Below are positions 55,518 through 64,000 of a DNA stretch of 64,000 bases, piece after piece. The DNA is from Astropecten irregularis (Eukaryota > Echinodermata > Asteroidea > Paxillosida > Astropectinidae), in assembly GCA_963971285.1 (NCBI GenBank), contig OZ020258.1, positions 14,959,390-15,023,389 of the forward strand, read 5' to 3'. The position numbers and the translations under genes are program-made. The stretch's first letter is position 1; the number at the start of each line of letters is the position of its first letter. A model generated the notes under the pieces. That model did no database searches. It saw only the letters and a list, made by a program, of their open reading frames with translations, and was not told the origin of the DNA.

Positions 55518-57060
55518 ACCATCCCACCCAGATTGGGATAAGTTTTTTTTTTGAAACGCTGAGCATTGCTTAATAATTGTTAACTCTTCCTTTGTTAAAT
55601 GACATGCATGTTCCTGTTGTCTCATTTGCATGCATTCAATTCAGATTGTTTCTTGAGTAGGCCTATGCACCCGGAGACATCGTCATGGCTTCATTTTTGT
55701 CTCATTGGGGTCTGTGCCTCTCAACTTTTATTTGATTTATACATGCACGTTGCAATGTGCTTTTCTTGTCTTGTAGTTGACCTCATTTACTGACCCGCTA
55801 GGCTTTAAATTGTTGTTTGGACCGAGAAGCCCTATGAAGCGGGTATTGTCTTACCGGCTTAGGTGGTCTAACAAAAACAATACCTTTTCCGTTAAACACC
55901 TCTACTTCCGGTTGAACACGGAAAAGCCAATCTGATGAAAACAGAACATAAGGCTTTTTCCGAATTATGATATAAAACACTTCATAACCTAATATACAAC
56001 ACTCATTTTGTTTGATTAAGGGTTTAAAAGTGACCTTATCTTGATGTAAAAACAAGGTTTAACTCATTCTGTTGCAGGGTTTCTACACAATTGGAACCCC
56101 TTGACGGCATTGTCATGTGACATAGCATGATGTCATTGGATTCAAAGAAAAGAGCAGTTATTCTTTGGTGAAGAATATTTGGTGAAGAATCACCGATGAA
56201 AACCAGCATGACGTCATTTTTGGAAGAGCATGACCAAACCATAGTTTTAAAAAACAACTCTTGGAACATGTTTACTAAACATTTATTCAAATGGATTTCA
56301 TCAATCGAGGCATCACGATACGATATGTCATCACTAATTGTGGTCAATGTAAATGTGACATATAAAGTAACCGTTGTTCACAAGTAAAGGAATGGATATC
56401 TGCCACCACTCACATAAATAACAATTAACAGATATCATTTTTGCACATTTTGTATTAAATGGATTGTCATTTTTAAGTCTGCAATTTTTTATAATGTCAT
56501 TGTTAGTGGTATCATCGATGGATGTCGTGTGGAGTTTGAAAGAGAGGAACAAACTGAAAATACGCCGAAAGATTGCCATAACCCAGGCTTGGGCAACACC
56601 AGTTATGTCAGGCCACATACCGCACTGCAAAAACATACAAATGTCTAGCGCCATCTTTAAAAGCTTTATCCTGCCTTGACGGGAACGACAACGGTTACAG
56701 TTTCCGTTAACGTATCAGTATCAAAACCTCTCTAATAATTATGGAACTATCAAGGCCTGGGTCATCAACACCAGATATGTGGGATCGAGGCTAGGACCAT
56801 GTTTACACTTCAATGGAGGATCTGATCATGTGGTTGCGATCACACTAGAGGGATCTGATTGATGACGAGTTCATTTTTTCTGGTCCACAGGTTATGTAAA
56901 TCTAATTAGTTTAATGACACGATCTAGGCTGTACCTATACCGGTATTTGCACTGCGGCGCCGCACAGCAGCCAAGGTGTACTTCGGTTTAGTTGCAAACT
57001 ACATAAACTAAGGCAAAGCAAAACATCACTGAAAGTTGTGAATTGAATTGAGGGATTGAT
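55518..57060. other. Unassigned, with a short match to the left flank
   Basis: 55936-55985 (GAAAACAGAACATAAGGC, ATTATGATAT) resembles 49279-49325, just outside the Ngaro-like element. Either this is a dispersed repeat or part of the target region was duplicated. No gene was recognised. Confidence 0.45.
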
Positions 57061-57338
57061 TGATCAATGGGCTTCTATTTCTAGTCGAATGGGCCCATTC
57101 AATTTGTACATGGTTTTTTCTCAACCATGTCAACACCACTTTAGTGCTTTTGCAAGTTTGGATCATCATCAAACTTATACCAATGAAGGACCCTTATGCA
57201 GGGATGGTCCTAAAAACAATGACGTCATGATGACATCATCACATGATTTGTTATAGATTTGTTAAATTTGTTTTTTGCCATGTACACGTTTTCAAAGAAT
57301 AAATGTTAGATTTGTCCATACGCCTTTTTGGTCATTAA

Positions 57339-58660
57339 AGGTACACGCTGGCCTCCTTGGGCGATTTTTGGACGCTTTTTAGCGCCAATGCATGCCTTTA
57401 TCACGACTGGATAGTTGTTCAAAAAGTAAAATAGAACATTCCACACAAATAAAAGGTAAAATTTATCCGTTTACGTGATAATTACGAAAAAGAATGTCAC
57501 ATGATTTACTGAGTAAAATTTTTGACTCAGGAAATCACGTGATCATTGTGATAGAGCCATTTCCAGTCGTTTAAAAGCTTTTTAACTATACAAAATGTAC
57601 GTATAACTTTTTGTTTAATCACTCTTTTTTAACCAAAACAACTAATGATTTGACCTAAGTGTTCCCTTTTTTAAATCAGGAATTTCCAACACAAATAGGC
57701 AAAATAAATACAAGTATGCAAATAATATTTTTTATAAAAGTCCAGTCACTGCAGGTGCATTACCACCTCTGCAGACACAGCACGTGGGGGCTTGCGACGC
57801 ATTCAACCCGAGGCATGGGCCCGTGATAACCAGTGCAGTCTACGCACGTGCGTACATGTACCATTTCTTACACGAGACTGCGCGGCCTTGCAAGTTGAAT
57901 CACTCACCCGGTCGCGGTCTCCGTCACATTTTCTTTTGGGGGAGGGATTTCCGAGCGGAGCGGGAAAGCCTTGAGATAATTTCTTGTCATACATGAAAAT
58001 CATTTTATGCCCTTAAATCTTTTTGTGTCATTCTCAAAATCATATTTTGTGTATTCATGTAGAAATCGTTTCGGTCTCTCCAAATAGTTTCATTGTTTTC
58101 AATGCCCTCAAAATCCTTTTGTTGAAAACATTTTTGAACTTGAAAACTGATTCGTCAATTCGCAAATATTGCGTCAACACGCAAACATTATGTCAACACG
58201 CAAACATTGCGTCAACTCGTAAACATTGCTTCAACTCAAAAACATTGCGTCAACTCAAAACATTTTTGAATAATTCTGAAAAGCCTCATGTTTTTAACAG
58301 ACATACGGATTCGCCTAATTCAGTAATTGTTTGCCATGGAGGAAGGTTTTGCCAATGATTTTTCCATCGTGTACGGCTTGAAAGTATGTGTATCGAGTTC
58401 CTGGAATTCTCATACAGCAGCCGCAACATTTAGTCACAGCTATGAGTACCAGTCTAAAACCATTCTTCTTACACTTGCTGAGGCTGGAAATGCATACGGT
58501 ACGCTGACCTTTGACCTCATTTTCTTTTTCTGTAAATTATCCTTAATTACACGATATATTTCAGAGTTTTTGTTCACGAAAATCCTCAATAAGTATTTTA
58601 GAAATATTGTGTTATACTCTGCAATGTTGATTTTTTTAACTTTGAAGCCGGCGTGTACCT
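57339..58660. mobile_element. TTAA-flanked transposon J, non-autonomous
   Basis: A 1322-bp element with ends AGGTACACGCTGGC and, inverted, AGGTACACGCCGGC; TTAA at 57335-57338 and 58661-58664. The paralogous uninterrupted site at 48.99 kb confirms the borders. Its AGGTA ends resemble MITE family G. No transposase frame is seen. Confidence 0.9.
58150..58265. repeat. Tandem repeat, unit about 18-19 bp
   Basis: About six copies of GCGTCAACWCGCAAACATT-like units inside element J. They create a repetitive frame (CQHAN, ASTRKHC) that I do not call a gene. Confidence 0.85.
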
Positions 58661-58755
58661 TTAATAAACAATCTCTGATTTTTACCAAACTTTGCATAGA
58701 TTTTGTCATACATGTAGATCCTATGACAGAGTATAACCATGAAGAGTGACGTCAT

Positions 58756-60094
58756 TGTGACATCATCAGGAGTGAGTTCCGCTTGCGCGAACATACGCAA
58801 ATATGTTCACTACGTTTGCATTAGGCTTGGATGTTGAAGTGGACACACGCAACAAACTGCGAACTTGTGTTGCATATTGCGTCCATCTTTCATTCAATGT
58901 ACGTACTGTAGTTAGCCAACTTCAGCAAACACCTCCTCAACACCGGTAGCTATGTTAGGCGAATGTTGTGTTCATGTTTGTCGAACAGCGGGTTTGAAAA
59001 CAGTGGTGTACATTATCGCCGTGCACGTAGTTAAATGGAGTGGAATGCACCCCGGGTGTCATATTACAGTACAAGCAGGGTCATTCTGTGTCAATCCAAC
59101 ACGCTTTGGAACCCGACGTTTTGTACACAGAATAAATGTACTTCATATACAGCTTATTTGTTTGTGCTCATGATCATTCCATGTGATAAAAACCAGACGA
59201 TCACATAAGGTCCGTCGGTTTTTCGATATATATCGACTTTTCACGATATTTCAATCTGCTCAATCAATACCCTGCGTCAGTCTTTCTTCCAAACGTAAAG
59301 TTGGCCACGTACGAGTGGGGTGCATGTATGCGTGCATTATCCCGGTAATGTGTGGGTTCAAATGCGGTTGTATTTAGGCTACGTGCACGGTGCACATGGC
59401 CTGGAGGGGTTGATGACGTAATGCAATACTCTAACGAACGTTAATAATGGTCGCAGCTTTACGTTAGTAATGTTTGCATTTGAGCGATCGCGGACACAGT
59501 TTGTGACTCAATCATAATAATAATCAGTTTTTCGAACGCATAATACCATTACATAGTCTCTATGCGTATATACATAATTATTGTGGAATTTGACAAAAAT
59601 ATTTCAATTAACTTACTAATCACCCATTAAAAAGGTGAGTTTTCAGCATGGATTTAAATTTATATTATCAGGGAGCTTATTCCATAAAGTTGGTGCCACT
59701 TTTTCAAAAGCCCTATCACCAAAAGTCTTGGATTTCACAAATCATCACAATGAGAGCGTGAAAACCAAATAGCAACATTGAAATAGACACGAGAAGTTTG
59801 TAGAAAACTTGTCACATCATTTTTGCACCTGATTAGGAAAGATTTTGTCATTGTTCGGAGGAAAACTTTGACTTAAGAAGCGGGACTTTGACCGTACAGT
59901 GTAGGTATTATTTATGTACACAAAAGCCTATTCTTGAAGCTGAAACGGGCATGTTTGGGAATGACACCGATATAACGGGTTTCTCACGATATTTTTTTGC
60001 CGAAATATTACGATCACATCGGCGCGGCGGCCGTAATTTTTTGGTTCTTCGCCAAGCATGAAGTCACGCATGTGTGGCAGAGAACCACAAAAGA
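58756..60094. other. Unassigned
   Basis: Only short frames. AT-rich with CGATAT-type words near 59225 and 59985. No exon or element border found. Confidence 0.4.
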
Positions 60095-60310
60095 TGGCAG
60101 ACGATCTGAAACGATCATCTAGATTTCCATCGGAAAACATCGATTTGTATCACACGGAAAGATCGTGAGTGCCCAAACAACTGCATTTCATCCTTGACAT
60201 TCGGAGAAGAGATGGAGCGATTTTCAAACCAATCTGTGATGTCTTTGTTGTAATTTGGAGACATTTTTGGTGCAAGTACCGCAGGGGTGTGAGAGCAAGT
60301 TTGAAAAAAT
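60095..60310 (-). repeat. Repeat L, copy 1, coding-like
   Basis: The minus strand reads PKMSPNYNKDITDWFENRSI and VKDEMQ, matching at protein level the plus-strand text at 63440-63590. It lies in a 109-codon frame with a Lys/Glu-rich start. No known domain. Confidence 0.6.
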
Positions 60311-60871
60311 AGCGGAAAAAAATCGGAAATCCCGATCGCGATGACGTCATCCTTTTCTTTTCTTAACTCTTTAATTGTTTTTTTTTTTGGGGGGGGGTTG
60401 TACCGTTGCACATGGAGGAATTTTATTTCTACACCCGCCTCCACTCCAGATCCCCCCGTAAAAAAACAGGCCTACCGTACAAATAACTTTCCTGATCAGG
60501 TAAATCTTACCTGAATTTCACTCGGTTGTTTTGTCCGATTTGGCCAAGTATAAACTCATTTTTCACATACTAAATCCCCAAAATATCATGAAAACCTTCC
60601 CCAAAAGCGACGATCACGTTCGAGAAACGTATCCATCGCGCACGCTGCACGCACACTGCACGCGACATCGCACACACTGAACCAGTGTTGATCGCCAACT
60701 TGATTCTTGAAGATTCTATAACTGGTATCCACGGGCAGCGCACGGGAGTAACTACTGTGGACCAGCGAAGTCAAGTCTCATTCACGTTCACGTGCAGTGA
60801 AGTGAGTGTCTGGTTGCCAGACGCTATTTCAATGTGGCTAAACCAAAGCATGCCGCTTTTATTCATACAAC

Positions 60872-62189
60872 TAGTGCTGTGCAAAATAGGGTAATTTGGT
60901 ATTCGTTTACGGAAGTAAAAAAAAATACGGATCCGTGTTATTCGATTTAATCACCTTTTAAATGACAGTGCTAGCGGGCGGCGATCGTGCGTGTTCAGTG
61001 AAGAAGAAAAGTGCCTGAATAAAAGCAGTGTTGAGTGTTGACAGACGGCATGGACATTAAGCTTGTTTGATATGACGATATTTATTGATATCGCGATATT
61101 TTTTTTTCATATGGAAAATCGTATCAGGCCCGGAAACAAATTCGAAATATCGGGAATATCGCGATATTTTTATGGTGGCGCAACTTTATACAAAAAAAAT
61201 AAGAGTAGGCCTAGCTCATGAGCTAACGGAGCTACTTTTTGCACTTTTTGCGACGACCAAAACAAACAGATTACCGCAAATTTTGTAGCTGGTTGCGACG
61301 TTAAAAGCAGATTTCTTGCCGCAAAATCTGCACCAAAGCCGACAGTTATCCATGCCGTCCATGATCCAGAGCGCTACTTGACAGCACAAGTCATGTCCAC
61401 GGTACGTACGCTGCACTTCCGGCCTTCATGACTGAAGCCTACACGTGCGCTGGCCGTGCTGACTTCACTGTGCTGTGAGCACGTGCATGCGATGCCGCGT
61501 TACACACAATTACATGTACATTGTGCAATGACTATGCGTACCGCTTCCGGCCAACATGACTGAAGCTAGCAGCATATTGGACTCACAGATTGGGCACAAT
61601 AATTCCAGACTACATGTAGTAAGATCTGATATATATTCTTTAAGTGCACGTTAATTATCGTGGCTATTACGTTGGGCTTGGGTACTAGTTATGGAAATTT
61701 CCAGACAGCGTGCTGACTGTTTACGTCTTCTCCAAAGTGATCATCGCTTTCGGATGGTTTTTGCAAGATATAAGTTTTCAGATTAAGTTCGTAAAAGTGT
61801 GTTTCTTTCTACTTGGACATATGGACAAAGTGAAATTCAAGTAAGATTTAGTTGGTCAGGAACGGTGCAACTGACGCGTCATGACGGTAGGCCTACTTTG
61901 GAACATCTTCAACGGGGAGGTAGAACGGTCAGAATCAGGGATCTCGATCGCGATCGGGAGGCTTTTTACGATGTTTTTTTTAGATCAAATATATGAACAG
62001 TGTGTTTCTACTTGGCGGAATGGACAAAATAATTGACTGTAAATGTTTTCTTTGCATGAACCAAACATGAGCTACGGTGAGTCCATATTTTGTTGGTGTT
62101 GGTTTCGGTTAATCTGTTTTGGAAATTAGTAAACGGAAACGTTCAATCCGTGTGGGTTAATCTATATCCGAATAAAAAGCACAGCACTA
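60872..62189. mobile_element. Non-autonomous hAT with perfect 8-bp duplication
   Basis: A 1318-bp element with ends TAGTGCTGTGC...GCACAGCACTA and catacaac on both sides (60864-60871, 62190-62197). ATATCGCGATATTT palindromes occur inside (61080-61170). No transposase found. Ends and duplication fit hAT. Confidence 0.9.
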
Positions 62190-62471
62190 CATACAACGCT
62201 TCCGCTGATTGGACAATGTAAAAAACATGTAGCGGCGACATAGCATGTTACAATTTTTGTGATTGGATAGTCGATCTCAATTTGCTTTACGAACTGCATT
62301 TTAAGATCTGGGCATGATTTTACACGAGCAACAGAACAGAACTGTAGTACCGTGTGTGCATAATTATACTGCGGCGCGGTGCGGCATTCAAGCCGTGTTT
62401 CTGCACGTATTCTGCCCGTAAAGTTTGTTGGACTGTCACGTCGGCAGGAAGAAATGAAACAAATACAAAGC

Positions 62472-62584
62472 GGAAAAGCGGAAAATATAACTCGGCACAC
62501 TCATCAAAAAAGCGGAAAATAGAATGTGGCAAATTCATTAAAAAAGCGGAAAATAGAATGCGGCAAATTCATCAAAAAAGCGGA
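62472..62584. repeat. Tandem repeat, 34-bp unit
   Basis: About 3.3 copies containing AAAAAAGCGGAAAATAGAAT and GGCAAATTCATC. Directly after it, TCTCACACCCCTG recalls the sequence next to repeat L copy 1. Confidence 0.9.
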
Positions 62585-62651
62585 GATCTCACACCCCTGG
62601 TACCGTGAAGTACAATTTTTTTCAGTGTACAAAACATTTAACCATATGGGA

Positions 62652-63395
62652 TTCTCTGGGGTAAGTATCTGGGGCGTTAGACTGAACTCCAACCCCCAAA
62701 ATTAAAAAGGGAGTTCAGCTAGTGCCCCAGTTACTGGGTCTAGCCTAGTAATAGTAGGCCTACATAGGGGTTAGCACTTACTAGTGTGCTTTAGTCCACA
62801 AGGATTATTTTCAGACACAGCTTCAGTTCTAGGACCTACAGTAAACTAACTCACTCACCAAGCCCAGTTGTGATGTCCTCTTTAGTTACGATCCTAAAAT
62901 GTCTCATTCGGCCAGCTATGGACCAAGGGAGAATTGAAGATTCCAATAATGACAAGGTCAAGGTTTACTCACATTTTTTAAAGAAAATATCACTTTTTCC
63001 CTAATTTTTTCTGGGTACCAGTGTACAATTTTAAAAACCAAGATGGCTGACCCAACTAGCACTGTGCTCATGAATAGGAGGTCTCTGTGCCCATTTTTAG
63101 GGAATTTTATTTTTTTTTTTCTTCAAAAAATGTGAGTAAACCTTGTCATTATTGGAATCTCCAATTCTCCCTTGGTCCATAGCTGGCCGAATGAGACATT
63201 TTAGGATCGTTTTGGAGGTGAAATCACAGGATTTTGACTCAGGGTAGAGGCAAAAATGAGCTCTTGCCACTCATTTACACACAAGGTACTTGGACCCTAC
63301 TAAGTACTATCGCCAGATCTAGACCCAGTAACTGGGGCGCTGAACTCCCTTTTTTTTACTTTTGGGGTTGACGGTCGGTCTAGCGCCCCAGAGAA
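62652..63395. mobile_element. Fold-back element with about 300-350-bp arms
   Basis: 62652-63004 and 63099-63395 are long imperfect reverse complements: CTCTGGGGCGYTAGAC at the ends, GGGAGTTCAG, CCCAGTTACTGGGTCTAG, and ATGTCTCATTCGGCCAGCTA further in. A short loop of about 90 bp separates them. Target duplication unclear. A transcript would fold into a long double-stranded hairpin. Confidence 0.88.
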
Positions 63396-63424
63396 TTATA
63401 TTGCTCAAAATGTGTCATACACAG

Positions 63425-63690
63425 GAAAAACAAAATTTCACGGCACTTTCGCCAAAAATGTCTCCAAATGACAACAAAAACATCACAAACAGAATTAAAA
63501 CTCGCTCCATTGCTTCTACGAAAGTTAGAGATGAAATGCAACATATTCATTTGTACTCACGATTATTCCTTTTGATGACAATCGACCTTTTCTGACGAAT
63601 GTCCAGACGAGAACGTCAAAAACGGATTTTAATTTGTGTGGCTCTGCTCCACGCAAAATGGCGGTCACTACGTCATCGCATGAATATTAA
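63425..63690 (+). repeat. Repeat L, copy 2
   Basis: Plus strand: SPKMSPNDNKNITNRIKTRS and VRDEMQ, homologous to copy 1 at 60.1-60.3 kb in opposite orientation. DNA similarity continues to the GTGGCTCTGC region near 63640. Confidence 0.6.
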
Positions 63691-64000
63691 TTTTGGTAAT
63701 TTCCATACTATGCGGACGTGTCGATACGTAGATCACTTTGCCTCGGCAAAATTCCCGGCCCATTAACAGTGCCGTTTGTGACGTGGCGTCACAGAAACCA
63801 TGTGCTGGCCCAACTCGTTACGCACGCACGCAGGGCCGTTGCAGACATGTACAGAGCACACATTACGCGGTGTGCCTATTCAAGCACACACGGTGTACAA
63901 CTACGAAACGATCAACGGTCGGCTGTACGACAACTCGGGCGACCATGCACAACCAACAGACCCAACACATGTTGCTATGAATATTCAAGGACCTACAATC
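63691..64000. other. Unassigned right edge
   Basis: Relatively CpG-rich, with short frames only. No gene recognised before the window ends. Confidence 0.4.

Larger units (their letters stand above)
57065..58755 (-). repeat. Dispersed repeat I, copy split by element J
   Basis: 57065-57338 and 58661-58755 are the two halves of repeat I in the inverse orientation of 48880-49250. The split is at GGTCA|TTAA, where the intact copy reads GGTCATTAAACAACC. Confidence 0.82.

Noticed and set aside
58150-58265. CRISPR-like array
   Set aside because: Units are contiguous 18-19 bp tandem repeats without spacers, inside a eukaryotic transposon.

Overview
This is a repeat-dense, AT-rich animal window. It has the spliced exons of one recognisable host gene and many decayed transposable elements. 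No operon-like gene spacing, Shine-Dalgarno sites or CRISPR structure is visible. The exons, the DIRS-like and Ngaro-like tyrosine-recombinase retroelements (the latter with an SGNH-hydrolase reading frame), a LINE with an N-terminal 2A-like motif, and frequent ATGTACATG words suggest a marine invertebrate, probably a deuterostome such as an echinoderm, hemichordate or amphioxus. That placement is inference.

Host gene (minus strand, about 47.6 kb down to 5.7 kb and beyond the left edge). Nine short exons with GT/AG borders and compatible phases total about 850 coding bases. Four of them (31.45-31.61, 29.94-30.06, 15.24-15.40, 5.69-5.78 kb) encode a full PR/SET-type domain most like the PRDM10/PRDM15 class. 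The five upstream exons are less certain. Zinc-finger exons, if present, lie left of the window.

Introns. From left to right: the 3' end of a Gypsy-type element with its LTR (1-1.6 kb); a minisatellite and a 5' LINE fragment with a 2A-like motif (3-4.6 kb); a broken DIRS-like element (6.6-12.7 kb) holding a tRNA-SINE, a motif-array transposon, and a hAT that itself contains a MITE; a LINE split by a TTAA-flanked transposon (16-18.7 kb) beside an opposite-strand LINE (18.7-19.7 kb); a second tyrosine-recombinase-type retroelement (about 21.4-25 kb); a 3 kb TAA-flanked element with tandem arrays (26-29 kb); a hAT (29.2 kb); twin TTAA MITEs (30.4-31.05 kb); a LINE 3' end (37.8-38.9 kb); and a Gypsy polyprotein split by a motif-array transposon at an exact AGCT duplication (39.3-43.3 kb).

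Upstream of the candidate start codon (47.6-64 kb). A tRNA-derived SINE; a 6.2 kb Ngaro-like element with 207-bp terminal direct repeats, gag, RT, tyrosine recombinase and SGNH frames; a dispersed repeat whose second copy is split by a TTAA-flanked element; a hAT with a perfect 8-bp target duplication; and a long fold-back element.

Most notable. Three non-autonomous elements (8.0-9.4, 39.6-41.9, 45.4-46.2 kb) share GGGC termini and subterminal arrays of related motifs of about 10-15 bp. They appear to be diverged members of one transposon group that I cannot assign to a named superfamily. Most retroelement reverse transcriptases here have lost their catalytic motif, so the retroelement complement looks largely dead.
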